From Phyto melanocephala (Eukaryota > Arthropoda > Insecta > Diptera > Rhinophoridae): DNA of 64,000 nt. The stretch covers positions 78,512,543 through 78,576,542 of the forward strand of contig OW799234.1 of assembly GCA_941918925.1 (NCBI GenBank). Direction: 5' to 3'. Shown here one piece after another: positions 33,856 through 44,216 of the stretch (position 1 is its first letter; each line of letters opens with the position of its first letter). A program made the translations under genes and the position numbers. The notes under the pieces were generated by a model that did not search any database, was not told the origin of the DNA, and saw only the letters and a program-made list of their open reading frames with translations.

Positions 33856-36800
33856 GTAAGTAGAGCAATCTGGGGTCGTTAATTATTAATAAAATTCTTG
33901 GTTTTTTTTTGACCTCGTTGTTATCTCAGTTTTATCGATTTTTTTCTTCCAGCTGAAGAATACCAATGTGCTCAATGTTTTAAGTACTTTGCTACTGAAA
34001 AGCTATTACGTTCTCACATTATTAAGCATGTTAATTGTTTTAAATGCAGCATGTGTGATATGACTTGTTCTTCCGCCAGTGCTTTAGCCACTCATGTACG
34101 TTATCGACATCTCAAGGATAAACCTTTTAAATGTGTAGAATGTGAATATCGTTGCGTTCGTGAATCTGATCTAAATCAACATGTTCAGTTCATGCATAGT
34201 CAAGAGGTGCATCGTTGTGAAGAGCCTGGTTGTACTTATGCTGTAAAGACTTTTCAGGCTTTACGGAGGGTAAGTTTTTTTTTTGTATGTTAAACCATTT
34301 TTATTACAATATTTCAAAATAAATTTATACCTACATGTGTTAGAAATCACGGTAAAACTATTTAATGTACCGAAAGAGCTAATGTGGGTATCAAATGAAA
34401 GGGCTTAACCAGTAAAATAAAATTTACTAAAAAAAAGGTAAAAATACAAAATAATATCACAGATAAAATGGCGAATATTACGTGTGATTAAAATATAGTT
34501 GCTACGGCTTTGTTCCCTTTAACTTCCAAAATTTTTTTATCCAACATGAAATCTAAAATAGCACTATTTGCATTTGTACCCTTAGACAAAAGTGAAAAAT
34601 GGTATGCATATATAGGTTTATGATTCCGTGTGAAATTACTACAATTTTTAATTCCGACCCCATAAAGTATATATTTTCTGAAAGCTTATGAAGAGGGGAG
34701 TCGATTAAGTGTTGTCAGTCTATCCGTGTGTATGTTGAAATCAACTTTTTGAAGCCCCCCGACATCGCCTGGAAACACGTGAGGTATTAAAATATAAATA
34801 TTCGGGAGCTGATCGGAAAAATCGGTACGTAAAAAACTGAGATATGAGGAAAAAACCACGACTACCTCGTTTTTTTTCAAAACAACATACAACACATACA
34901 TACATACAACACATACATACATACAACACATACATACATACAACACATACAACACATATGTACATACATACATACGTACAATACATACATACAATCAAAC
35001 ATACAATACATACAAACGTGGTATTCTGGTCAGAGTGAACGTGGCATCAAATCCCAGCTAAGCCAAAAACAAATTTTTATTTATTTTTTTTTATATATTT
35101 TATTATACCCTTCACCTGTGGTGCACAAGGGTATATATAGCTTTGTCATTCCGTTTGTAATTTCTACAATTTTCATTTCCGACCCCATAAGGTATACATT
35201 TATTTATTTATTTATTTATAAATTTCTGAAAGCTTATGAATAGAGGAGTCGATTAAACCCTGACCGTCTGTCCGTCTGCCCGTCTGTCCGTGTGTTGGTT
35301 GAAATCAACTTTTAGAAGCAACTATATGTTCCCCAGATCTGTGTATGGCATCAATCTCTTGGAAATATCCAGGAATGAATCGCTATTGAAATTTAGCACA
35401 ATCGCCCCATAACTTTCTGAGGTATGAGCAAAAAACCACGACAACCTCGTTTTTTTCACAATTACAACAACAACATACATTGTATATACTGGTTAAAGTA
35501 AACGTGGTATCGAATCCAAGCTGAGCCAAAAAATTTTTTTTTATTTTATATATTATTTATATTTTTATTATTTTTTTTAAATTTTTTAAAAAAAAATTTT
35601 AAAAAATTTTTAAAAAAAAATTTTTTTTTAAATTTTTTTTGTTTTTAATATAGTTTTTTGTTTTATTTTTTTTGTAATTTTTATTTTTAGAAACATACAT
35701 ACGTAAACTCAATTATAATTTTACAATGGTATGTTTTTTACATGTATGTATGTACGTATTTTATATGAGATGAATGGTGATACAAACAATTGTTATTGTA
35801 TGACTATTTACACATTGTGAAGGGTATATAAGATTCGGCACGGCCGAATATAGCACTGTTACTTGTTTTTAATAGTTATTTTAATTTCTTTTATTATTAT
35901 TTTCTGAAACATACATACGTAAACTCAATTTATAATTTTACAATGGGATGTTTTTATATATGTATGTATGTTTTTTATATGTATATACGTATTTCATATG
36001 AGATGGATGATAATACAAAACAATTATTTTTGAATGACTACACGTTGTGAAGGGTATATAAGATTTGTCCCTGCCGAATAAAGCACTCTTACTTGTTTTG
36101 TTATTCTATCAGAACAGACTAAGCTAAGAAAAACGTTTTTAATTAATGTTAAAAACAGTTACATATTGTGTGTTTTCTCAAAAATTTGGTGTGAAAACTA
36201 TTCGTCATATACTACTAAAAGTGCCACTTTGTTCTTCCAATCATGTGGCCATACGGCTGTTTTCTTTTTTTTGTACTAAAGCACATCATAATTGGTTATT
36301 GCAAAAATGATGAATCGTGCTATGGATATATGAATCGAAAATTGTGCTTTTTTGTAAAAAGTGTAAAAATAATGAATTTAAATCATATACAGCAGAAATT
36401 ATAAAATATCGTGGTTGTAGTATAAAGGTATAAAAGCGGAATATTTAAAAATTCTGTAGGAGGTTGTTACTATTCTCCTCCGATTATATGCCGTAGGTGT
36501 GGATCTTTCAACAAGAAGCTAAGATACACTTCCAACACCCTCACTCGGAGACTTATATGGTCTATTGTATTTCCTTTTGATGAAATAAGGAGCACAAAAA
36601 AATTAAGAAATAAGGTAGAAGAGGTGAAAAGAAGTTCTGCAGTCCTAAAGCCCTCATTAACTAGCCATCTGATCTCCATGGCGAATCTCATGATGAATTC
36701 ATCGTAAAATGTTAACCTAACCACTTAGCTCTGTTATGTAATCTCGGGCAGTGACAAACTAAATCCCCTTCCGTTCCTATCTGCTCCTCATTCTCACAAA

Positions 36801-39800
36801 TTCTCCAGTAATCTTGAGTACCGCGATCCTATTTAGTGATCAATGCCATTGTCCCGTAATAACCCCAATAGTGGCCCTCATAAAGCTCTTGACACTGCAG
36901 ACTCTTCTGTTCCTCCACGATATATCTGTTCTGTCTGATATTCACGCCCTGATTCGCCCAAAAAAGTGTCCCATCGGCGGCTTTACCGTGCCCTCTTCAA
37001 ACGTCAAGCGTACTGCCGATCCATCTCGCGCTAGTTCGTCTGCAATTTCTTTGACGACAACACCACAATGCCTTATACCCAACACAAACTGATGCTGAAG
37101 AAGCCAATAATTCCATAAAGTGTCCTCCTACATCTCCTTACCATCCTAAATTTAATATTATGTTCTTTCAAAGTCCTAAGTATCCACGTTAAGAATATCC
37201 GCCCTATCCCTCGGAACGTGTTCCATTATGCGTTCCGTTGTCCTATAGATGGTCAGTATCTCTGCTTGGAACACACTTAAATTATCAGGACGTCAATAAG
37301 ACCTCCTTATGTTATCCCCCATGATAAAGACACATTTCTTTTATATTATTATTATTATTGTATTGCCACTTTCATATTTCTTAGTTATTAATATTATAAT
37401 TATTGCACATTGTTGTAAACTCATAACCATATATGGCCCATTAGGGCTCGGTTATTAAATGAAATTTAAATAAATAAATATACTGTGAATGTCAAAAGAA
37501 ACTGTACACCTTTTATTTTCATGTTTTAAGATTAATTTATTTTTTGTTTTTATTATTTAATTAAACATTTTATATTTTTTATTAAATATATTTCTTTCTT
37601 TTTCATTTTATTAAAAAATAAAAACAAAACTCCAACAAAAACAAGAACTATAGAACAAAAATAAAAAAAACTTCATATTTATAGCGTCAAAAGAAATTGT
37701 ACATTACTGGTTTTTATAATAATAATGTTATTTAAAAAAATTTAACATTTAGTTTGATGACCATTTTGTTGTATCACAGATTGTAGTCTTCTTGGCATCG
37801 ATTCCACCAGCTTTTTAGTAACCTCGGGGGGGAATTTTTTGCCATTCCTCCATTATCACCGATTTGAGAGAATCCTTGCTGGAAATTTCTCTTTTTCTTA
37901 TCTGCCGGTCCAAGTGCTCCCACAAATGTTCAATAGGGTTCAGATTGGGTGACTGGGGGGATGATCCAACTGTTTGGGGGTATGATATAGCAGCCATTCC
38001 TTTATTATTTTGGCAGTGTGCTTGGGATTGTTGTCTTGCTGAAAGACCCAAGTTCGATTCAAGCCCAATTTTTCGACGCTCTGTGCCAAATTATCTTTTG
38101 AAATGTTGAGATAATCTATTTTATTCATAGTGTTTTCTATGAAGACCAAATTTCCTACACCATTGGCTGCCATACATCCCCACACCATAACTTAACCACC
38201 AGCATGCTTCACTGTGGATATTACATTTTGCTGGTCAATTTCACAATTTTTCTTCCTCCAAATTTTAACCGGTTTTTTCTTGCCGAGAATTTCAAATTTG
38301 CTCTTGTCGCTAAATAGCACATTTTTCCAGAACATATTAGTACAATTTTCGTACTTTTTAGCAAACTCTCGACGTCGACGTTGATTAATTACCGATATGT
38401 ACCATTTTTTTCTTGGAACTCGTCCATATAGTCCGTTTGCATGTAGGGCTTTACGTATTGTGCTAGCACTAACATTTATACCTGAGCATTCTGAAATATT
38501 TTCGGATATTTTAACAACACTTTCTGTTGGATTCTGTTTAACTTTACGCACAATGGACCATATTTGAGTACTGTTTAGTTTGGTTCACCTTCCAGACTTA
38601 GGGCGATTTTCTAAACTTGAAAACTTTTTGTGCTTGTCTATTATATATTTTACAGTGTTGTGACTTCTTTCAATCATGGAACCAATCTCACGCAAGGATT
38701 TGCCATCTTTGTAATATTTTAGCACAAGCTCACGAATATCCAAAGAAGTTTGTTTAGCCATTTTCAAAAAAATCTAAAAAAAATTGTCGTTTGATCTGCT
38801 CGTGACAAAGTCAAGTCTATTAATAATTTTTATACCTAGCTAATATTACATAAAGTATCGTAGTAAATAAAATCACAAAAAAAAAACGGTACTTTTATAT
38901 GTAAAATTCTTTATTACATGCTATGCACAAGAGCTGTACAATTTCTTTTGACGCTAGAAATATGAAGCATTTTTTGTATTTGTTGTATATTTTTTGTTTT
39001 TGTTAGAGTTTCGTTATTGTTTTTTAATAAAATAATAAAAGGGTAAATATATTAAAGGAAAACCAAAAAAGTTTAATTAAATCATAAATTTGAATAAGAA
39101 AATAAAGTTGTAAATATAATACTTTGAGGTGTACAGTTTCTTTTGACATTCACAGTATGTCTTAATCCATCTTTGATCCATCCATGAAAACTGCACACCC
39201 CTTATACAGTCGGTCGGATTTCACCCAACAATCCCTTTCAGAGATTATAAGTGGGGCTGTCCTAGCAAAACTGATCTCCGCAACCATATAGTCCTTAAAA
39301 TTTCCTGACGCTGTAAAGAGTCCTGAAAATCAGTTTCCCATAAAATCCTTGTGTGGGCGATAATAACCCCGACTTACATAGCCTAATTGTGCTCCTTCCC
39401 GCCATTCCCTTTATTTGCAATTCCTTTAAAGGGATTAGATTATTAACTTAATCAAATGCTTTGCTAAAATCAGTGTAAATAACAATTGATTGTTTTATTT
39501 GAAAATCGCCATGATTAATAACGATTGTCAGTTGTTGTGGTTTAACATCCTTTGTTAAATCCATTCTAATAAAAACATATAAAATACTAGCATATTATCT
39601 GCTATTGAGATAGCGCAGTTCTTACTATGAATTGAATATTTTCAGTCTCTCCTCATATCAATAATCCTTTATTTTTTTTTATTAAAAGTACCTTAAAAAA
39701 TTTAAAAAAAGAACGTTATTGGTCACACCTAACATTTTTGATCTTATCTGAAATCAATAGTCCTTGATAGTACAATTCAAGCTTTGCAAACGTTGAAAAT

Positions 39801-41609
39801 ACAAAAAGTACCATAAAAACTCAAAAAATACCTTTTTCGTCTTCCATAACATTTTAAGTCTCAACTTGTATCAATAGTCACAAATTTCGAAATTCTAGGT
39901 TCACAAATGTTGAAAATACAAAAAGTACTATAAAAATTCAAAAAAGTACCTTTTTCGTCTTCCATAACATTTTAAGTCTCACCTCGTATCAATAGTCAAA
40001 AATTTCGAAATTCTAGGTTCACAAATGTTGAAAATGCAAAAAGTACTTCTTTGATCGCTCATAACATTTTCAGTCTCACCTCGTATAAAGTCACTTATTT
40101 CGAAATTCTGGCTCGCAAACGTTGAAAATACAAAAAGTACAATAAAAACAGAAAATTACCTTTTTGGGTTTTCCACATCAAAGTATAAATTCTAAGTTTA
40201 AAATGTTCAGATATCTATGTAACAAAATATTTTAATAGACATTAGTTAAAGTAATTCTGCTCTTTTTTGTATAAAAGTAAATATGTTCTAAAAAGTACCA
40301 AACTGTTTTCCCGATTTTTCCCCTTTTTACCCTGTTATGAATGTGTTTAAATTTTTGCCAAATTTCATAATTTTTGATGTCTGGTGAAATCCCTATTAAA
40401 ATTTTTTCTGAATTGGCCCTGTATTTAGGAATATTTGGTACATTTGTCGGCCTAAGTTTCCAAAAATTTCACCTAAATAATTGTCCATATTCTATTAGGC
40501 AATAATAATTATAAAATTTTGTCCAATCGAATAATATTAGAAAAGTTTTTTTTCCTAGCTTTATGTGTTTGGAAGTTACATAGGGTACCAAAAAAGTACA
40601 AACTTTATTTCTTTAAATAAAACTAAATACAATTACTATTATGTAAAGATTATTACTACTATGTAAGGGTTTATATAAACATGGAAATGTTTTGTAAACC
40701 TCTAAAGTTTTTGGCCAACAATCTGTGCTGAATCGGCGTACGTAGTATAATATTAAAATAGTTTCGTTCTTCAAAATTGTTAAAAAAATTTTTTTCTTAT
40801 AACTCGTAACGATTTTTGAATTGGACAATTATTGTAATGAGGTTAAAATTTGTGCAAATATTTTTATAACTGTTTTATTTTAAAAATACAAACATATGTA
40901 TATATATATGTATAATAGGTGTATATTTTACATATGTATGTACGTACACATATCCGCTAACAGATATGTATTTATTTATTCAAAGTAATATAAAGCCTCC
41001 TTAGGCCAATTAAAATATATTACATAGTTAAATCCTGAACATTAATATTATAAAAATTATCTACAAATAAAAACCTAACATATGTATATGACCATTGGTT
41101 CCCAATATTTTGAAGAGAAATCAAATCAGAAAGTAAAAACTTATTTTAAGAAGAATGCATTATATGTATGTGAATATGATATTGTTATTGTTATTTATTT
41201 ATTTTTTTTATTTATATAGCACTACTTGGAAATTCACAAAAATACGACTTTTATATATATTTGCCATTGCTGCGACAAACCTTTTAAAAATGGCAAAACT
41301 TTATCTTCCCACTTGATAAAAAAACATGATTTCCAACTTCCTTCTGGTCACAGACGCTTTACTTATCGTATTGATGAGAATGGTTTTTATCGCTTAGAAA
41401 CGACTCGTATCGAAAGTCTAGAGGTAACTGAACAAATATTAACACCCAACACATTTGAAGCAGCTGAAATTTCTAAGGATAGCAGCAGTTATGAAATTGT
41501 TTCAAAAACTAATAAACAAGATTCTGCCCAACGTATTATTGTATCAAATAATAAAAAAGACAATAAACTTATAGGTAAAGTTGTAATATCGCTTCCATGC
41601 TTAGATTGA
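33216..41609 (+). CDS. Hinfp: Histone H4 transcription factor orthologue, zinc-finger protein (three exons)
   Basis: Coding exons 33216-33855, 33953-34269 and 41220-41609 join to a 448-residue protein. HINFP is a nuclear C2H2 zinc-finger protein that binds histone H4 gene promoters in animals. Splice sites are canonical: GTAAGT at 33856 and AG at 33952 (phase 1), GTAAGT at 34270 and AG at 41219 (phase 0). About ten C2H2 fingers occupy residues 17 to about 350. The tail PSGHRRFTYRIDENGFYRLE followed by TTRIESLEVTEQIL closely resembles the conserved HINFP tail, which separates it from generic zinc-finger proteins. ATG 33216 is chosen because the preceding codons (TTG ATA) are not a start. Intron 2 is about 7 kb and filled with transposons. 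The symbol rests on family resemblance. Confidence 0.9.
33953..34269 (+). CDS. Hinfp: Hinfp exon 2: zinc fingers 6-8 and most of 9
   Basis: The first two bases complete a Thr codon from exon 1. It encodes YQCAQCFKYFATEKLLRSHI, FKCSMCDMTCSSASALATHV and FKCVECEYRCVRESDLNQHV fingers. It then encodes the start of a C-X4-C finger (HRCEEPGCTYAVKTFQALRR) whose two histidines are encoded by exon 3. Confidence 0.9.
34320..34570 (+). mobile_element. Old DINE-variant remnant in Hinfp intron 2
   Basis: TGGGTATCAAATGAAAGGGC, AACCAGTAAAATAAAATTTA and GATAAAATGGCGAATATTAC parallel the longer DINE variant at 15900-16160. It is eroded and boundaries are approximate. Confidence 0.5.
34575..35068 (+). mobile_element. 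DINE-like repeat, AAGCCCCCCGACAT subtype (intron 2)
   Basis: A degenerate head at 34575, GACCCCATAAAGTATATAT at about 34654, a reduced microsatellite (CAGTCTATCCGTGTG), long ACATACATACAACAC tracts (34885-35015) and the end CCCAGCTAAGCCAAAAAC. Small frames here such as 34686-34994 (minus) are microsatellite artefacts. Confidence 0.85.
35104..35867 (+). mobile_element. DINE-like repeat, full copy (intron 2)
   Basis: A complete family member with a TTTATTTATTTATTTATA expansion at 35200-35220 between the TATA block and the core. It ends CACTGTTACTTGTT. Confidence 0.9.
35909..36097 (+). mobile_element. DINE-like repeat, 3' half (intron 2)
   Basis: From ACATACATACGTAAACTCAA to GCACTCTTACTTGTT. 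The usual TTCGGCACGGCC block is mutated to TTTGTCCCTGCC. Confidence 0.8.
36470..37330 (-). pseudogene. LINE remnant: RNase H and C-terminal zinc-knuckle region (I/LOA-like)
   Basis: On the minus strand the decayed frame reads RPDNLSVFQAEILTIYR at about 37300-37240 (the RNase H Glu region). Next comes RHCGVVVKEIADELARDGSA at about 37080-37020 (the HxG...ADELAR region). GVITGQ and YWRICENEEQIGTEGDLVCH, then CPRL, end with a stop near 36717 (a Cys/His knuckle typical after RNase H). RNase H after reverse transcriptase is found in I- and LOA-type non-LTR elements. Multiple stops show it is dead. The 3' untranslated part (36716-36470) carries a block shared with the SINE at 46319-46512. It is inside Hinfp intron 2. 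Confidence 0.75.
37331..37480 (+). mobile_element. 3'-truncated LINE tail with (TAAA)n end
   Basis: The plus-strand sequence ends GGCCCATTAGGGCTCGGTTA, TTAAATGAAATTT, then AAATAAATAAATA, the typical 3' end of a non-LTR element. It interrupts the RNase H region of the minus-strand LINE. The Tc1 element has inserted at a TA in its tail. Confidence 0.6.
37483..39155 (-). mobile_element. Tc1-type transposon with IR/DR ends
   Basis: The termini are a perfect 29-bp inverted repeat starting CTGTGAATGTCAAAAGAAAC, flanked by TA at 37481-37482 and 39156-39157. The long inverted repeats (about 230 bp each, partly diverged) contain a second transposase-site-like motif GTCAAAAGAAATTGTACA about 200 bp inside each end (37686 and 38933). 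This is the IR/DR arrangement known from some Tc1 elements. It encodes one transposase on the minus strand that is nearly intact but disabled. Confidence 0.9.
37742..38761 (-). pseudogene. Tc1-family transposase, disabled by two stops and frameshifts
   Basis: The start ATG is at 38761 (MAKQTSLDIRELVLKYYKDG, an N-terminal helix-turn-helix). The catalytic DDE domain has VLFSDKSKF (first Asp), WVFQQDNNPKHTA (second Asp) and LNPIEHLWEHL (Glu), all three present with DD34E-like spacing. GGxMVWGCMA is also readable. Lesions: TGA at 38585, TAA at 38192, a frameshift near 37950 between DHPPSHP and SPQSPNLNPIEHLW, and a C-run frameshift near 37827 beyond which QSVIQQNGHQTKC and the natural stop (37742) are readable. 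About 340 codons is a usual Tc1 length. It would cut and paste the element; it is not functional as read. Confidence 0.9.
39158..39420 (-). pseudogene. LINE remnant upstream half: start of RNase H domain
   Basis: On the minus strand AVFMDGSKMD at about 39200-39165 matches the first catalytic-Asp motif of the LINE RNase H (xxDGSK). It is the direct upstream continuation of the piece at 36470-37330, separated by the LINE tail and the Tc1 element. Upstream of 39420 the homology fades. Confidence 0.65.
39640..40620 (-). mobile_element. Inverted relative of the tandem-repeat element
   Basis: Repeated units (TTGAAAATACAAAAAGTACC, CATAACATTTTAAGTCTCA, CTCGTATCAATAGTC) at about 39790, 39900, 40020 and 40110 are the reverse complement of the units at 24780-25220. 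CCCTTTTTACCCTGTTATGA and TCTGGTGAAATCCCTATTAA match 24520-24620. The element stops near 40615 without the GACT-rich end. Confidence 0.7.
40970..41032 (-). mobile_element. LINE 3'-tail fragment
   Basis: On the minus strand: TATTTTAATTGGCCTAAGGA, GGCTTTATATTACTTTGAAT, then AAATAAATA. The same tail occurs on the plus strand at 59360-59420, so it is a 3'-truncated non-LTR family. Confidence 0.65.
41220..41609 (+). CDS. Hinfp: Hinfp exon 3: end of finger 9, finger 10 and C-terminal tail
   Basis: It begins HYLEIH, supplying both zinc-binding histidines of the finger started in exon 2 (C-X4-C-X12-H-X4-H). Finger 10 follows (YICHCCDKPFKNGKTLSSHL, then IKKH), then the conserved HINFP tail and a polar low-complexity end. 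The stop TGA is at 41607-41609. Confidence 0.9.
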   Translation, partial: HYLEIHKNTTFIYICHCCDKPFKNGKTLSSHLIKKHDFQLPSGHRRFTYRIDENGFYRLETTRIESLEVTEQILTPNTFEAAEISKDSSSYEIVSKTNKQDSAQRIIVSNNKKDNKLIGKVVISLPCLD

Positions 41610-41646
41610 TTTATGAAAGCATAATATAGTTATTAAAAAAATTTGT

Positions 41647-41911
41647 TAAGCCTATAGTACGCGAAATGTAAAAAGCCACTTGCACATGTGTGTCTGACGT
41701 CACTAAAATTTTCAGCACTTTGGTTACATTTTTTAAAACAGTCGTAGTGGCTGCATGATGTAAGATTTTGATATTACACGAAATGTATTTTAATCCAAAA
41801 ATGCAAATAAAACACATGTGCTGAAGCGGATACATTTTATGCTTTGTAATGACGTCAAGATTACGTCACAGCTGCGTATGTGGATTTTTACATTTCGTGT
41901 ACTTCAGGCTT
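41647..41911. mobile_element. MITE in the Hinfp 3' region, with TGACGTCA sites
   Basis: AAGCCTATAGTACGCGAAAT at 41648 is inverted at the right end (CATTTCGTGTACTTCAGGCT, then T, to 41911), giving about 32 bp of imperfect inverted repeat. It starts 38 bases after the Hinfp stop codon. The interior contains two perfect TGACGTCA palindromes (41695-41702 and 41850-41857) and the first AATAAA after the Hinfp stop (41806-41811). Confidence 0.75.
41806..41811 (+). promoter_or_regulatory. Candidate poly(A) signal for Hinfp
   Basis: This is the first AATAAA downstream of the Hinfp stop, about 200 bases away and inside the MITE. Use is inferred, not shown. Confidence 0.35.
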
Positions 41912-42103
41912 TAGGCTACACTATATAAATATGTAAATCAATGGTCACAAGTAGAAAGGTGCTTACTCAAAAAATTATAACTTCAGAGGAGGAGACAAAA
42001 ACGTAATAATTAGGCGTGCGATGAAAAAAAGGTATAATAAACTTCAATAGATTTTTAGAATAATTTTTAATCTCAAACTATTGGCTTTTAAAAAGCACAC
42101 TAG

Positions 42104-42213
42104 AAAATTTTTAATTGATTCTTCAAGCTCGAGGTCTTTATAAACATTTGTTGATTTATTTATTATTCAATATTTATAAAGACCTCGAGCTTGAAGAATC
42201 AATTAAAAATTTT
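42104..42213. repeat. Perfect 41-bp inverted repeat with 28-bp loop
   Basis: The arms 42104-42144 and 42173-42213 are exactly complementary; their centre is TCTTCAAGCTCGAGGTCTTT. Transcription through it would give a fully paired 41-bp hairpin. No flanking duplication is seen. Confidence 0.9.
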
Positions 42214-42773
42214 TAAAAAATAAAGGTCAAATAAGAGCAATAAGAACACTAGAAAATAAAATATAAATAATGTAATAATACTGTTAAACGATATTTATCA
42301 AAAACGATTGTGCTGTGCTTTAGGTATAAAGATTCTAATAAGAATTTTCAAATTACGATCACGTTCGAATGCCGTAATTTGCCCTCTGATTTTTAAAAAG
42401 GATTGACAAAACAACTATAGCAAACACATCACGTCGTTTATCGTTTTAAAATAAGTCTAAATCTTTTTTTTTATCACATACGTATATAACTGTATAATCA
42501 TAATGTAATTTCTTTTTTTTTTATACTTAAATTTTGCATTAAATTTTTTGTCGATGTGTATTTGTGTATTGGGATCGATGAAAAACTCAATTTCGTAAAA
42601 AATACGAGTTAGGGACTTTCTACTTGTGACTATCGATGAATAGTCATGAATAAATGTATATTAATATTGTTTTTTAAGAGGTATAGAACTTTGAAAGGGG
42701 ATAAAACAAAGATTAATTTTTGTAATTAATCTGAAATTTACTTTATTTGAAAGATAATCTTCTGGCATTACAA

Positions 42774-43105
42774 TTAAAATATGACTTCTGCCATATGACC
42801 GCCACGGCTGACTGATTCTAGAGGTAAATCAGGCTTATCGGCGTAGACTAGCGACTTTACATATCCACCCAGAAAAAAATTTAGCGGCGTTAAATCGCAC
42901 GATTTTGGAGTCCAATTCACGGGTCCGAAAAGTGAAACTATGCGGTTACTTAACGTTTCCGTCTTGTTGAAACAACAGCTCCTGCATATGTTCGTTAGTA
43001 ATGATGGCTCTATAGCAATTACCATTGACTGTTACGTTATGACCATAATAACAAATAATTCTACCAACCCATGAAGCACACCAAACAGTCAGTTTTTTTT
43101 TTTTT
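42774..43105 (-). pseudogene. Transposase fragment, IS630/Tc1/mariner superfamily
   Basis: The minus-strand reading gives TVWCASWVGRII at about 43100-43065 and VTVNGNCYRA at about 43036-43007. NWTPKSCDLTPLNFFLGGYV and KSLVYADKP follow in the 43025-42774 frame. The CDLTPLxFFLxGYVKS segment is characteristic of transposases in this superfamily. The catalytic QQDG segment is frameshifted (read in another frame at about 42970). It is a fragment with no recognisable ends. Confidence 0.65.
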
Positions 43106-43482
43106 ATTGTAATGGTGTCTCAACATACACATGTGAATTATCATCACTTCAAATATGGCAGATTTTTTTATCCATTATTATGTTGACCGAAAAATGGGCG
43201 TAATGTGCGATACGTGTATTTCGGAAAGAACTATGATTTTCAAAGTAAATTTGCATGATTTGGAAAAATTGTTTAGGCATCAGTCTATTTGTATACATAA
43301 ATCACTTGGTAGGCGACAAAATAGCCGCCAGTTAAAAAAGTTTTGTCAACTTAAAGTTCTGCACCTCTATAAAAACACCAGAAACCTATATTTTTTAGTT
43401 ACTTAAATTTACAAACATAAAACAAATTAATCATAAACTGAAATCATGTAATGGGTAAATGAGAAAATTACGAAATTATTTG
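43106..43482. other. Non-coding spacer
   Basis: An 83-codon frame at 43155-43406 has no recognisable domain, although it contains a C-x2-C pair (MCDTCI). I do not support it as a gene. Confidence 0.35.
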
Positions 43483-43773
43483 TATACCCTTCACACGACA
43501 ATGTACCGTCTAATCGTCTGTCCGTGTGTATGTTGAAATTAGTTTTTCCTAACATTTACAAACGAAAATCTAATTTTTCAGTTTTTATACCACCTAGAGG
43601 GTTAATATAGGGCTTCACTAGTAGAATACAATCAACATTTTAAAAGATCAAAATCAAAGATGGCGTCGGAAATTATAAAGATAATGGCGTATAACTATAT
43701 AAGCTAAGATGTGTACATGATGGTGAAGGGTATTTCCAGAGCCGACACAGCCGATTACAGAACTCTTACTTGC
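43483..43773 (+). mobile_element. Short, old DINE-like repeat
   Basis: The head TATACCCTTCACACGACAAT, a short GTCTGTCCGTGTGTATG, AACATTTACAAACGAAAATC and a GGCTTCACTAGTAGAATACA block, ending CCGACACAGCCGATTACAGA and CTCTTACTTGCTT. Confidence 0.7.
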
Positions 43774-44216
43774 TTCAATTTAAAGACTTATGTATGAGTA
43801 TAATATCATTCAAAAGGTCGCTGTGGCTACGCACAGTGTCCAAGATCTGAGAAGTGTTATTTTCAGTGACTGCTTTATATATCGGAGTTTGAGCCATGAC
43901 ATCTACCCGGCGTTATTATAACTCTTACAGTACCCTTAACATAATAATAAGTATCATACATATAAAAACCTAATTGCTTTTAGTTTAGTTAGTTAAATTA
44001 CATACATAATATGTTTAAAATGTGTACATATTTGTATAAGATTTTTCAAATACCATTTTTTTATTGAAACCAAATACTTTTAAAAATACAATGTATTAAA
44101 CCAAATAAAACATTTAGTTTGCCATTATTTTTACATATATTATGCCATTATTTTTACATTTATTAATATGTACGTACCTATATTTTAATAAAATTTGGTG
44201 AATTCACAAGGTGTGT

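Noticed and set aside
34686..35038. Cys/Tyr-rich minus-strand frames (MYVCIVRMYVCTYV...) as small cysteine-rich peptides
   Set aside because: They are translations of an ACATACATAC microsatellite inside a DINE-like copy.
36814..37092. Plus-strand 92-codon frame
   Set aside because: The minus strand carries the real signal, a LINE RNase H segment (ADELARDGSA); the plus frame is its shadow.
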